NCBI GenBank assembly: GCA_022059125.1
Contig: JAEUWY010000005.1
Coordinates: forward strand, 2,108,001-2,172,000
Reading direction: 5' to 3'
Length of the DNA stretch: 64,000 nucleotides
From: Corynespora cassiicola
Taxonomy: Eukaryota; Ascomycota; Dothideomycetes; Pleosporales; Corynesporascaceae
Within the stretch, counting starts at the first letter, position 1; each line of letters starts with the position of its first letter. Under the pieces are notes generated by a model. It had not been told where the DNA came from. It did no database searches and saw only the letters and a program-made list of their open reading frames with translations. Position numbers and translations under genes: made by a program. Below, piece by piece: positions 1 to 11,520 of the stretch.

Positions 1-1776
1 CTTCGCACACCCATACACGGAATCCTCGGATCAGTCGAGTTGCTGGCAGAGGAACTTCAGGCGCGAAACGTCTTGAATAGCACTACAGCGTCGTCGCCAT
101 TGCTGAGCCCCGACATCGACAAAATGGACCCATATACGTACATTAAAACCATCAGGACTTCGGCTCGAGAGCTGATCTCAACTGTAAACAGTCTGATCAA
201 GCTGAACCAATGGGCAGACATCGCAATGGCTGAACGTGCCACTTCTCTGTATCGAATTGATGAAATCGAGTCGGAGCTTCTCCGCGAACTCGTCCAGGTC
301 ATGCCAGACGATTTGTTGGATCGGCCATCCATCATCTTCTCGCACTGTCTACCATCTAACTGCGATACTTTGGATGTCGATATCCGTCTAGTAATTGACT
401 GCGTTCAACCTCTCGTCATTAACGCAGCTCAGAATACCCCTGGTGGTGTTGTAGCTGTTACCCTGTCCATTTCTGAAGATTGTCAAACCCTCACAGTCGA
501 CGTAGAAGACAACGGTCGGGGCATTGACCCTGATAACCAACATCGCGTCTTCGAAGCATACGAGAAGGTTGATAGAAATACTACAGAAGCCGGGCTAGGA
601 CTCACACTCGCTTGTAAAGCAGCGGCTCTGATGCAGGGCCGTATATCCCTAGTCTCATCAGCTGTTCAACATGGCTCGCACTTCAGGGCTTCCTTCAGCG
701 AGCCACCATGCGCTTGCTCATATCCTCTGCGTAGACCTTTGAAAGAGAAATTCCCTCATCTCCCGTCCACGTTTCATAGGATACATTGCCCTTCGAAGAT
801 AACGCCTCTTGGTAAATATCTGGGTAGGTACCTCGAGAACAACGGGTTTATTGAGTCGGAGAACCCAGATGGATCGTTTTTGGTATTGGAATACACACCT
901 GATGCCGTGAAGCTTCACAGTAGTCTGTCACTTGTTCATCCACAGCAGGTTGCTCTTTGCCTTGTGCCAGATTTCGACCCTTTCCTGGATTTTGATGGTC
1001 AGCAGTTTATAACGGAAGGGAACGTCATTTATGTCAAAGGTCCGTTTCTATCCAACAAAGTTTACGAAGCTCTATACAGGGCAGACAAGCTGTTGGCCGA
1101 ATTCGAAGCAGCGCAGCCAGTAACCAACGGTTGCAAGTCGAGCACAGGAGAGCCAGCAGAGGAATCATATCCAACCACCACCGAGCCGACAACCTCCACC
1201 GGCGCCGCAGAGGTCCACCCACCCCACCCCATCCCCACGCTTGCCCCGACCCTCCAAGCCGATCTCGCCCGCTCCCTCCAAAGCCTGAACATCAAACCCA
1301 CGCCCCCCAAACCCCCACCCTCTATCACGCACCATAAGAAACCGACTACTCTCCTAGTAGATGACAACGTCATCAACCTCCGCCTCCTTGAAATGTACTG
1401 CACCCGCCGCAACATCCCGTTCCGCACCGCAAAGGACGGCTCCCAAGCCGTCGTCCTCTTCACGGAGCACAAAAAACACCTGTGCCTGCCGGGCTCCACC
1501 GCAGCAGAACCCCGGCCCGCGCCCTTCAATCTCGTCCTCATGGACCTGCAGATGCCCGTCTGCGATGGCATCGAGGCTACGCGGCAGATCCGCGCGCTCG
1601 AAGCGGAGAATAAGTGGCCGAGGTGTGTGCTGTTGATTGTCACAGGGCAGGATTCGGTGGATGATAGGAGGAATGCTGAGGAGGTGGGGGCGGATGGGTT
1701 TTTGGTGAAGCCCGTGGGGCCCAAGGTCTTGGATAGGTGGTTGGAGGCGTATTTTGGGGAAGGGGAGGGCGGATGA
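1..1776 (+). CDS. Hybrid sensor histidine kinase, C-terminal part (5' end outside window)
   Basis: The reading frame is open from base 1 and encodes 591 residues. It starts inside the H-box: LRTPIHGILGSVELL is visible, and the phospho-acceptor His of the usual SHELRTP would lie just outside the window. A HATPase_c domain follows (N box NAAQNTPGG, G1 box DNGRGID, G2 box GLGLTLA). A long Pro/Thr-rich linker leads to a C-terminal receiver domain with LLVDDN, the phospho-acceptor Asp in LMDLQMP (about residue 515 of the fragment), TGQDS and the conserved Lys in KPV. This is a complete phosphorelay output end of a fungal hybrid kinase, expected to pass phosphate to an HPt protein. The sensor group cannot be named because the N-terminus is missing. 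The receiver coding sequence is more GC-rich than the kinase core. Confidence 0.93.
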   Translation, partial: LRTPIHGILGSVELLAEELQARNVLNSTTASSPLLSPDIDKMDPYTYIKTIRTSARELISTVNSLIKLNQWADIAMAERATSLYRIDEIESELLRELVQVMPDDLLDRPSIIFSHCLPSNCDTLDVDIRLVIDCVQPLVINAAQNTPGGVVAVTLSISEDCQTLTVDVEDNGRGIDPDNQHRVFEAYEKVDRNTTEAGLGLTLACKAAALMQGRISLVSSAVQHGSHFRASFSEPPCACSYPLRRPLKEKFPHLPSTFHRIHCPSKITPLGKYLGRYLENNGFIESENPDGSFLVLEYTPDAVKLHSSLSLVHPQQVALCLVPDFDPFLDFDGQQFITEGNVIYVKGPFLSNKVYEALYRADKLLAEFEAAQPVTNGCKSSTGEPAEESYPTTTEPTTSTGAAEVHPPHPIPTLAPTLQADLARSLQSLNIKPTPPKPPPSITHHKKPTTLLVDDNVINLRLLEMYCTRRNIPFRTAKDGSQAVVLFTEHKKHLCLPGSTAAEPRPAPFNLVLMDLQMPVCDGIEATRQIRALEAENKWPRCVLLIVTGQDSVDDRRNAEEVGADGFLVKPVGPKVLDRWLEAYFGEGEGG

Positions 1777-2540
1777 TGATAAGGGGAGGGGGTTGTCCGA
1801 ATGGCTAGGGGGTAGATGGGTTTGGGTGCCCGTTCTTGGGATAACGCGCAATTTGTGTATACGCTCTTCTTTCTTTTTCGTTCTCGTTCTATTTAGGATT
1901 TTCCCCCTGTCTATCAGGGATGCATAGCGATAATGTTTTGTTTAAAGGCGGACGTATGTATAGTATAGTTCTCGCTTCGCAACAGTTTCTTTGTGTAGCA
2001 AGCATCGCATCGCGAGGCTGAGCTTTTCATTCGACCCGAGGATGGAATCAGTGGCTTTCAATGACATTTAGTTAAGATTATGTCGATCAATATGTTTCTA
2101 GGTAGTGTTGAAATGTCACATATCCCTTTACTCGACGAAGCGGGAAGAGGCCTAGATCCTACGATATTCGAATGGTGAGAACTTTCTTCCTTGTAAGCTA
2201 GCTTTACTTAATTACGATTAAAAGTGAAATTTCAGGTTGTTCGGTGGTGGAGATGAAATCTCAAGGCTGTCCATGAGATTGTGCCTCTGCAGGCCGTTTT
2301 GCATGCCTCATAAATTGATTTGCTGAGGAACCTGGCTTCCGGGCAAGGTTGACGGTTAGCTACGCCCTGTTGCCTAGGGCTGTGCCCCCTCCCCGCACTT
2401 AAAGCCTGTTCAGCACCATCCCATTTCCTCGACACTCGTAAAACACAAAGCTATACTTTTGATTCTTCATCTTTCTCCCCCTTTTACCTGTACTTGAGGG
2501 CGCATGGAGATTGTGTTCATTTTACAAACACTGACTTGAG
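1777..2540. other. Intergenic, 764 bp
   Basis: This holds the 3' flank of the histidine kinase gene and the 5' flank of the HeLo gene. Pyrimidine-rich tracts lie just before the next start codon, as is common in fungal promoters. I see no further gene or element. Confidence 0.6.
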
Positions 2541-5395
2541 ATGGAAGCTGCGGGCATTGGTATTGGGCTTGTCAGCCTCGCCAGCCTTTTCTCCACCTGT
2601 ATCGACTGCCTTGAGCTTTTCCAACGTGGTCTTACTCTGGAAAAAGATTTTCTCCGCTTAGAGACAAAGTTTACCAATCAGTGCATACGACTACGAGCCT
2701 GGGGGCGTACCTGTCAGATCACAGAGGCGAGTGGCTATGACAGCCTGGTGGACGACATAGCCTCCCAGAAGCAGGTTGAGAAGACACTTAATCAGATTCA
2801 CGAACTTTTGACTAGTGGGATTGCACTATGTAAAAAATATTACCCACGATTGGATCGGTCGACATATGCTGCCACGGTGGCCCCATCGACACCTCTGCAG
2901 ACATTAGTGGCTCTCTCCTCGAATGTTGCCACTAGATTTGGGAATAAGTTGAGTGAAATTAAAGAAAAAACTGGACTGATGCAGAAAAATGCCTCATATG
3001 CGAGTAGGATTCGATGGGCTACCGATGATAGGCGAAAGCTTTTAGAGCTCATACAGCATCTCAAAGATTTTATTGACGATCTCCAAGAACTTGTCGAACT
3101 AGGGAAAACCGAAATTTCAAATGGGTTCAGAAATCGCCAACGTGAAATGATCGCCGTTGAGATGGAAGTCATTTGGGATGTTCATATGCTCGAAACTATG
3201 GTCGAGGTGGAAAACAATGAAGAAACGGATGATATCTCATCCGCGGCGAGCGTACGGATAAGGCAACTGCGAGGTTCATCTTTGGAAAACCTAGAAGAAA
3301 ATCATTCCATGGTCTCAAGGAGATTTTCAAAATCCTCCCTACAATCTCTAAGTTCCGAGTGGGACTGCTTGGAAGACACAAGTCCCAAGCCACAGGGTAA
3401 ACTAAAGGAGTCATGCTACCAAGTATTGCATGAGGTATATTGCGATACCAAAAAAACCTCTATCTACCTTGAACCTCCAACATACAAAGGGGTAAATGGA
3501 GATTTAGGCCAATGGTCTGACCTGGAGACGCCCACATCGAACCCGCGATCGCTGCATCTTTCCGGTAATGAGGTTTCCACTGAACGGCGTCAATATATCA
3601 TCCAAAACCCTCACCTCTCATTTCTTGTATTTCGGCATTATAAATGCGACCATAAATCAGCACGACGATTAAATTCGGCGCCTTCGCATTCCCACGAATC
3701 CATACTACCTATATCAGCTCAAATGTGCTCGAACATTAACCATATTTTCTCGAAAACTTCTCAATCAAGTGGCTACCCGCAAGTTATCCCGCGTCTCGAG
3801 CAGAAATCCCCATTTCTGCGTTTAGCTCGATCTGCGCGATCTGTATATACCGAGGAGAAGCGCACCTGCCAGTATTCTCAGTTGGACAAAGAGACCGATA
3901 CATTCTTCAAAGTCGTCATCGACCTCGCAGGCGAAGAATTAGACATAGCCGAAATGCTCATTCAGAGGAGATTGATTTCATGGGATCTACTTGACTTTCT
4001 TTTCGTAAGTAAACCAAGCTGCAGTAATCAGAGATTAGCCTAATATCAGGGTATAGGTTCAAGGAGGACTGGTTGTTAAGACGCAGAGATACAATGAGGA
4101 TCATTATCAAGCTTATGAAATCATTAAACTCGAGAGGCGTCTAGTGGCTTTTGAGCTTAGTGTTCTCTCGTGGAATTTCGACGGTGATTTCCAGGAGGTA
4201 CGCTCAACCGCCCTGATAACTCAATTGGATTTTGAGCAAAGTATGGATGGTCTACTCCCTTTCGACTCATTGCCGTTTATACCAATCGAAACATTGAACA
4301 GATATGATTCCTCAAAGCTCGAAGAAAGAGGGATGCGACTTTGGAAATGTCGTCATGGATTGTTTCAAGGCTTGCTCACCCCCAATACAGATACGCATGA
4401 AGAGATTGTAAGTTAAATGACCCGTTTTAATCATTGTCATTTCTAATCATTGCTTTTAGGAACAGAAAAGATACATCATAGATGCTGCAGAGTATTCGAA
4501 GTCAAAAGGACTTAAGGATAAACACCTAGACGACAATCTCGGACACCAAGCTTTTGTGTCGGAACGGCCGCCAACTGGGAACTTTTTATCTCTGCTTCCT
4601 CCCACAGTACATGGATACGACCCGATAGCACATGTGTGGCAAAAGCTTTGGGTCAGCAACCTCCGTCATGTCAGCTGGCGCAACGTGGACTTTGGTGTCT
4701 TGAAGTTGAGCAAGGACAACCTGACCCTTCTAGAGGCTACGGTTGATCAAGTTAGCCGTTTGAAACCTGGTATTCGAAATCATCAGCCTGCTAACCCGAA
4801 AATCCTCTTTTGGGGAGAAGACATCTCCGCAGCAGCCACTGCGGCAAGGATATTTGCCGAGCGCGTACAACTACCACTCTACATGATGGAGTACCAAGAC
4901 ATGATCAGAGACACTCGAGGAAAGTACGATTCACTACTTCGAATGAAGAAAAACTGGCGGTGCGTGGTACATCTAGCTGGCATCGATCGGTTGATAGAAA
5001 ACTCCAATGGCTTCGGCTTGGAACTTGACCAACACCAACTTTCAAGTGCCTTCTATCAATTCATTCGAAAGTTTGAAGGGATTCTCATTCTGACGACCAG
5101 CAAGATCTGTAACATTCCCGATCTCGTACTATCTCATTTCCAACTGATTATTCCATTCCCTGGTATGGATTTCAACGGTCGCACTCACTTATGGCGCTCC
5201 CTGGTCGAACCTAGAGTCAGTAAGATATCCCCAGTATTGGATGCGATTCCCCGGCTTGCTGAAATGGACTTGAGCTCACCTGCCATCCATAACGTAGTCA
5301 ACATGGCAAACCACCTAGCTAAACGGGAGTCCTCGGAGTTAGATATGGACCACATTCTGAAAGCTGTTTCTAATCTGACATACCAATCAGTTTAG
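2541..5395 (+). CDS. HeLo-domain protein fused to a degenerate AAA+ ATPase-like domain
   Basis: Model of three exons: 2541-4004, 4057-4407, 4460-5395 (916 aa). The N-terminus (MEAAGIGIGLVSLASLFSTC and about 200 following residues) has the hydrophobic helix and pattern of fungal HeLo (prion-inhibition and propagation) domains, which in HET-S act as membrane-targeting cell-death effectors. The middle (about 500-640, WNFDGDF ... EERGMRLW ... RYIIDA) resembles the DUF7025 region found before fungal AAA+ modules. The C-terminal part keeps the AAA+ layout but not its chemistry: FWGEDISAAATAARI stands where Walker A should be and has no GKT, VVHLAGIDRLIE lacks the Walker B acidic pair, and ILILTTSKICNIP fits sensor 1. 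I infer a non-hydrolysing scaffold or sensor attached to a HeLo effector. Family assignments are by eye. Confidence 0.8.
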
Positions 5396-5631
5396 ATGGG
5401 ACTCAAATAAACAATTCACATGTTGAGAATGGTGGGAATGTGAAACTTGTGTGCTTCTTGGTTCATCAACGACTATGGTCGTGATATAGCTTCAAAATTA
5501 GCCAGTCGTTTCGCACATCCCCATCCACTAGAAGCGTGAAGCGAGCAGATGATGTCTGGAATCAAATAGCCTAGGCCAACTATATAAACATCCTATCGTT
5601 CAAAATGATTGCAGTCAAAAATTCTCACCAG
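5396..5631. other. Convergent intergenic gap
   Basis: A 236 bp space between the stop codons of two convergent genes. It should hold both 3' ends. No other feature was seen. Confidence 0.5.
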
Positions 5632-7084
5632 TTAAAGTGTGCGACGCCTCGGTTGCTCCAACATCAATCCCAATACGCCCAGCGATGACCCAAACATCAT
5701 CGCCCCGAGAAATATCACCAGCGGAAGAAACCTTCCCAATGCATAGCCTGACGATACTTTTCCCCCGACAAGCGCAGAGGCTATAGGGCCGGTGACCACG
5801 TTCCCGATACCCCTCCCAAAAGCCATCAGGCTGAACACTGCCTGGGGATCTTCCGAGAGAGTCGTCCCAAACTTTGGCCAGAAGACAACAAAACCACCTG
5901 CAAACAGCCCGTAAAGGAATGCGAAGATGATTAGCGTAACGAGAGAGTGGGCAAAGCCCCAAAGGAAAAACGTAACCCCTGATGCAACCAACGATGATAT
6001 ACATATAGGTATGAGCGCTCGACTTGTACGATCCGAAATCCAACCGAAACATACCTGGCCCAGAACCGTGGCAAGGTTGTTCAGAGCCAGGACTAGTGCA
6101 CCGACTGTACTCGACAGGCCGAGTGCCGAGGCGAACGTCGGCAGGTAGAGGGCAGGAATGTAATACCCGAGGCCCTGCAAGATGTTCGATATAGCGAAGC
6201 AGTAGAATAGTGGTTGTCGAAAGAATCCCAAATCGATTTTCCTCATCGCGCTATGAGCCGAAGCCGGCAGACGTCCTTTCACCATGTGAATGAAAGGCAG
6301 GATCAGGATAAACTGAGCCACGGCTACAGCGCGCAATGTCGTTTGGTATCCAAACCTTTCCAATAATGCAGAGAGCATGAAGGGTAGTCCACCTCCGCTC
6401 AAGCCACCTCCCCCGTAAAGAACGCCATATGCCAGCCCACGCCGTGCGACGAACCATTCGTTGAGCATGCAAAGAAGCGGGAAGTAGAGAAGCAAGAAGC
6501 TCACGCCATATGCCACTCCCTGTGTCGCGATCAGCCCGGATACTGACTGGCAAAAGGATGCCGACAGCGTCGACAGCACGCAGGCGATCCATCCGATGAT
6601 GACCATGTGGCGCTGCAGGTTTTGGAATTTTCGGACCAGAGGCATCGCGACGGGTGCGCCGAGGAAGTATATTCCGGTGGATAATGTTCCGATGAGAGCG
6701 ATGTTGGGGTTATCTTTGAACTCCGGGAGCTGCGTGTAGTAGTCTTGGAAAACTCCGAAGCACAACGGATAACCTGCGTCTCGTTAGTTGAAATGAGCAT
6801 GGCAATTATGTCGACAGAAGGGGTTGAGCAGACTAACCCCACAGAACGGCTTCCATTATGACGCTTGCAAATAGGAACTTCCAGGCCTGAGGGCCTCCGT
6901 CGACACGAGGTAGGGATTGTTGACCACCATTTTGCTCCTCCGAGTCAGTCCGATCACCATTTTGGTTGTGGCGCAATTCGATGAGCGCAGAGTCGCGATC
7001 GCTATCCATGGGTATATTGCTGAATATATATCTAGAGAGCCTCCTTGGGAGTAGATTTCTGAAAAACTTTGTGTTGCATGACAA
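5632..7084 (-). CDS. MFS transporter, monocarboxylate-transporter (MCT/SLC16) type
   Basis: Two exons, complement of 5632-6773 and 6838-7084 (462 aa). The junction restores the conserved start of the family: DGGPQAWKFLFASVIMEAV before it and WGYPLCFGVFQDYY across it, matching the DGG-x-W signature of fungal MCT-like carriers. About twelve hydrophobic helices follow. A hydrophilic N-terminal tail of roughly 60 residues is acidic and probably cytosolic. Substrate is unknown; relatives carry monocarboxylates or riboflavin, or export secondary metabolites. A second Met (MDSDRDS, codon at 7009) is an alternative start. The transporter is not obviously linked to its neighbours. Confidence 0.88.
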
Positions 7085-9446
7085 TTTTAGGGTTTAGAAA
7101 TGGAGGTATATGTATGCACTCAAGGACACGGCGTGTAGGGCGCCCTTCGCATTACAAGCGTACACCGCTCAACTCGTTCCGCCAATGACTTCACGTTGGC
7201 TTAGCGGAGCTTAGTCACTAGTATCTATCCGACCCATTTTAATATCGAGGATTTGATTCTGAGTGGTGATTCATTGGGTGGTTGTTGCGGGGTCCGGTGT
7301 ATCCGCCGCAAATGCGGTTTCCCGACGGCCAATGTTGATTACGCCGGGAGAGATTTGCGCGCTCGAAAACAACGATCTCGATTATCTGGTGATATTAGCC
7401 TCTTTTTCTCATCGCAAATGACTTTATACGAGTGTCAACATCGGTTGAAGAATGCCAGAGCTCTGTGTATGACAAGAAAGAAGAAAAGTGTCTAATGTAG
7501 GCTGCGACCTGGTTCGGAATGATCACGGAATGTTATCGAGAAGCCTTGAAATCATTTTAACATATTTTAAAGACCAGTGGGTACTTACTCACGTATATAT
7601 GTCACCTTAATATGCGTGAGAAATCGTGGATCATGTAGATTTTGATTTCAAGAACCAGCGTTGATTATCAGAGTCTGCGATTTTGTAGGCTTGTAGGTCT
7701 GCGGGGACATATTAGTGTTGAGATTTGAGCGTTGAATAAACAGCCTGAATGTGAGAATAGTCGCTAGTATTGTGGAAGTAAAGGATGGAATCATAGAAAC
7801 GGCATTTGCAAGGCAATTACCCATACAAAGTTTATGCACGCCGCATCGATCAATTCATTTAAGTCTATTGGAAATACAGAAACCTCTTGTCACAACTTCC
7901 GAATGGTATTAATATGGAGTTGAATATTTTTAAATCCGACATACGGCCCCCAGAGTATGATTCGGAGTTCAGAATTAGCAAGAGTGGAGGCCTCGCACAG
8001 CAGGGTTGCTTTGGACAGATCTGGACCCCAAATAGCTTCGGCGGATTCATGACACAAGATTTGGATATCTTCAGTTCAAGATGAATGAATAAGTCAAAAC
8101 AAGACTGTGAATTCCACAAATCGCAAACAGACACACAGGGGTTGTAGCTCAGGATATCTTCAATATCAGCATACGAGATCCCTGAAAGTCAATTTAGGGC
8201 CAGCTACAAAGTTTCAAGTGCATTGCTTCTGCATTTATGACGGATCTGTTCTTGAAACAACGGCTCCAGCCCTTCAATATTTTACTAGTATTACGATATC
8301 AAGCAAGTGGAATGGCAAACAATTTGTCAAGAGTTGGCAGTGGTGCTTTGGAAAGCTCTGGGCACCAAGGTCATTTGGCGTTGGTGGAAATATTGGCAAA
8401 ACAACAGACATTGACGAAACTGAAGATCTTGGTACAAATAAACATTGTGGAATCGAGCTGGCAGAAGAGAATACCTAAGTAAGGTATCCACGGATCATGC
8501 CATGTGATGTGAGGGCATCCAGCCATATCCACGTTTCATGGGCGATTACTGAACATCCAAGATTTTAAAGTGTACCGAGTTAGTCTCCTAAGAGTGATTT
8601 AATTGATCTTCACTGTGCGGATAGCATACCATCAAGTGGAGATGGAAAGTGGGAAATGACGACAAAGGTGTGTGCACTGTCATGTGACGCAAGCAAGAAC
8701 AACCCTACCTAGGTAGCCTACGTGCCTTACTTCTGTACCCACCTAGGCAGGTGTACTAAAGCGAAGAAAGGTAGGCGCTTGGTATGTAGAGGCTTGAAGT
8801 GTAAGGTAGCTATGATCTAACATGCATCCAGTGTAAACTTCGTGCCCAGCGGCCATCCTAAAACGCCGCTATTCACAGATTTGTGATGCACTTTTTACCA
8901 CGCCGTGGTTCGTTCGCAGTTGGCATTTCTTGTCTTTGAAGCACATCATTGAAGACGGCCTTCGTTTCCATTCTCGTCCTTTTTTGCAACTGGGACGATA
9001 ATTCGCGTTTAATCGACAGGGCCCCCAAGGAGGTCGAAGTGGTGGTACACAAAGACTCGTAGAATATTCGAGTCCCTAAACGCCGATTTGGCCCCCTGCC
9101 AGACCACGCGTCACCCTCACCATGTTCCAAAACCTCCGGCCCCTCTGATCGCTGATGTCGCTCAAGCTTTTGGTGCAGATCGAATAGCACACTAAGCCAA
9201 GTGAGTAAGCTGTCTCGACCAATGAACGTTTCCGGCATCCCTACCGGGCTAGACCTCGACCCCGCCTTTCGCACCAGACCTCGCCGCCAAGCTACGCCAT
9301 GCTCCCAATCTCAAGAGACCCCAAGCACACCCAAGAGCACTGCCTCTCGGCCTTTTGGCCTCACGCTCGCTCTTATCTCCATTCTCTGACGCTCTGTACA
9401 GCGGGTTGCCCTTTTCCGCAGAGTTCCTGACGACACGACCTCGATA
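7085..9446. other. Gene-poor intergenic region, 2.36 kb
   Basis: Only short open frames of at most 133 codons occur, none with a recognisable domain. Two stretches near 8002-8045 and 8338-8380 are similar to each other in DNA and in translation (CFGQIWTPNSFGG and CFGKLWAPRSFGVGG), so a decayed or duplicated coding element may lie here. Around 8700-8780 there are CCTAGGTAG/ACCTAGGCAGG repeats like those at 17.5 and 19.8 kb. Confidence 0.45.
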
Positions 9447-11033
9447 ATGGCGTCATACTTTGATCCTCAGCCCGCCTCAAAACCAGCGGCGGACGTGGTC
9501 CATCTGCCAGAAGATGACGATGAATTGGGGAAAACGTCCATGTTAACGCCCCAAGTCACGCGCATATTGGAGGACCTAGATCTAGACGACCACTCCGGGA
9601 GCGACGACGACGATTCTAGTCTTTCGGGGGATACTGACGCGGCCTCTACTGAGGAAAACAACGCTAAACAAGCCTCGAAGTCAAGCAATAAACCCGACAA
9701 GATCCGCGGCTCCCGGCCTGAGACAAAGCCAAAAAATAAACACATCCAAGTTCACGCACCATCTACTCCTCCTCTAGGAGTGGCAAGTAACCGCCAGAGG
9801 CATCCTCACCTCGCAAGATTCCACTCACTGAGAAGCATGTTGTTCAGTTCTCAGATTGAACAGAACATGGCAAAATGCAACGAAGCGCGCGATCACGAAG
9901 AAGCCGAAGCCAAGTGGAAATCTGACCATGAGAAAAGGAGAGGGTTGAATCGTCCGAAAACCCCTGAGTCGCCTACAAAAGACGGGTTTGCACACAAATT
10001 GGGAAACACCTTGAGGCGCATGACGAGCAAAGAAGTACCCACTATGCACAAGATAAAGGAAACGAACGACAATGAGTCTACTGCAAGCTCTGAGGATGAC
10101 GACGAGGACAGTATGAATGATTCAGACGTTGAGGAATTGACTCGATGGGTCAGCAGACGAGACCCACCAAGCGATGGCGAGACGAGAATGGGGAACAAAA
10201 AAGAGGCCCCTAGAGAAGACAGCGGACGAGAAAGTCTGGGCAATTCCGATGTTGAAGATCTGGTTCGATGGGTCAGTCGGAGAAGCGTACCAGAAGAAGT
10301 TGAAGAGCAAAAGCACCTCGGGTACAGTGATGCATCTACCGAATCTGACTCTGAGAGCCCGGCGCAAAGCCGAGCTTCTATCGGCGATAAGGACGTAGAC
10401 GAACTTGTCCGCTGGATATCTCGTCGTGACGGACCGAATGCTGGACCAGTACGAAACAAGGCCACCTCCCCGTTTTCTAATCTTTCCGAGCCCGATGTGC
10501 AAGATTCAGATGTTGCAGACCTGGTGGGATGGGTCACGCACAGAGATGACACAAGTGGTGAATCCTTAGCCGACGATAGGAGCGATAGATTGACAAAGCA
10601 CGATCGTGATACCCACTCAGCCAAAGAAGACAAAGGCCGGGTCGATTTTCCCAACAACAAAGGCGAAAGGGGAACGCTTACGCACGCCGATGTCGACGAA
10701 CTTGTCAGATGGGTATCCAAAAGAGATACCAATGCCAAAGAAGAGGATGAGCGTGAGGATAGGATAGAAGAATGGTCACGCCAAGAGAAAGAGAAGAAGA
10801 AACAGTTGGGCATGGAACAAGACGAGGGAAGCTTAGGACATGAGGATGTGGAAGAGCTCTTGAAACACGTCCGAAGAAAGCAGGAGGGTACCGGAGAAAA
10901 TCATGATAACGGATTGGTACCCGACAAATCCCAACAGAAGGAAAAGGAGGAACAAATAGGGATGTCCCAAGATCAAAGGAGCTTGGGTCCAGAGGACATC
11001 GATGACTTAGTGCAGTTTGCGCGCTGTAAATGA
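9447..11033 (+). CDS. Acidic protein with repeated DLVRWVSRR motifs
   Basis: Single exon, 528 aa, no recognised catalytic domain. The first 150 residues are acidic and low-complexity (stretches of D, S and E). The C-terminal two thirds carry seven spaced copies of a short motif of the form SDV(E/D)(E/D)LVRWVSRRD: DVEELTRWVSRRD, DVEDLVRWVSRR, DVDELVRWISRRD, DVADLVGWVTHRD, DVDELVRWVSKRD, then two diverged copies (DVEELLKHVRRK, DIDDLVQFARCK). Linkers are charged and rich in E, K and D. Each copy could form a short amphipathic helix, which suggests a multivalent binding scaffold. Function is unknown. Protein-like repetition over one uninterrupted frame supports it as a real gene. Confidence 0.8.
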   Translation: MASYFDPQPASKPAADVVHLPEDDDELGKTSMLTPQVTRILEDLDLDDHSGSDDDDSSLSGDTDAASTEENNAKQASKSSNKPDKIRGSRPETKPKNKHIQVHAPSTPPLGVASNRQRHPHLARFHSLRSMLFSSQIEQNMAKCNEARDHEEAEAKWKSDHEKRRGLNRPKTPESPTKDGFAHKLGNTLRRMTSKEVPTMHKIKETNDNESTASSEDDDEDSMNDSDVEELTRWVSRRDPPSDGETRMGNKKEAPREDSGRESLGNSDVEDLVRWVSRRSVPEEVEEQKHLGYSDASTESDSESPAQSRASIGDKDVDELVRWISRRDGPNAGPVRNKATSPFSNLSEPDVQDSDVADLVGWVTHRDDTSGESLADDRSDRLTKHDRDTHSAKEDKGRVDFPNNKGERGTLTHADVDELVRWVSKRDTNAKEEDEREDRIEEWSRQEKEKKKQLGMEQDEGSLGHEDVEELLKHVRRKQEGTGENHDNGLVPDKSQQKEKEEQIGMSQDQRSLGPEDIDDLVQFARCK

Positions 11034-11520
11034 TATTATTATATAAATTATATTTTATTCCTAGGTCATTTTGCAGTTGCAGCTATAATATTCGGCTAGC
11101 CGTGACAATGAAGGATCGTGCCGCACTTTCGGGCACTTGGGTAGTGGGTCTCGTATAAGGATTAGTCTGATTTATTTTCCTTCATTAAACCTTTAGTCGG
11201 CAATGTACGACAGACTACTACTTAATGTAATAATTACGAATAGATGTGGGATTTGTTTGCTGAAGTGTCCGGGTGTTGATGTTAGCATCGGCATGTGACT
11301 CTCTGTCTCTTTGATACATGTGCCGAGGTAGAAGCCCTGGAGACCGACAGCTAGCTCTAATACGAAAACATCAACTAGCCGAGGTATCTTCGTCTCAGAG
11401 CACATCGATGCAACCAACACAACGCGCCGCTCGGTATCAACGCCTAAATGCCTATGTTGGACCCAGAGGCCTTTTTGGCGATAGTCTCGTGACTCATATA
11501 ATTCGTTTTGAATATTCAAA
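11034..11520. other. Intergenic, 487 bp, upstream of Zn2Cys6 gene
   Basis: AT-rich 3' flank of the repeat-protein gene, followed by the upstream region of the transcription factor gene, which contains two CCGAGG hexamers described separately. Confidence 0.5.
11323..11384. promoter_or_regulatory. Two CCGAGG (CCTCGG) hexamers upstream of the FarA/CTF1-like gene
   Basis: CCGAGG occurs at 11323-11328 and 11379-11384, about 140-200 bp before the start codon of the Zn2Cys6 gene. CCTCGG is the element reported for FarA/FarB of Aspergillus and the related CTF1 factors. The two copies suggest possible autoregulation; this is inference. Confidence 0.45.

Noticed and set aside
1062..1851. Two minus-strand frames opposite the receiver domain
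   Set aside because: Antisense shadows of a confident receiver domain; no motif.
9345..9359. 15-base match to the 5' stem of U2 snRNA (TCTCGGCCTTTTGGC)
   Set aside because: The following bases do not continue as AGATCAAGTGTAGTATCTG, the invariant branch-pairing region of U2, so this is most likely a chance hairpin.
9893..10813. 306-codon minus-strand frame opposite the DLVRWVSRR gene
   Set aside because: Ser/Leu-rich antisense shadow of the acidic repeats.
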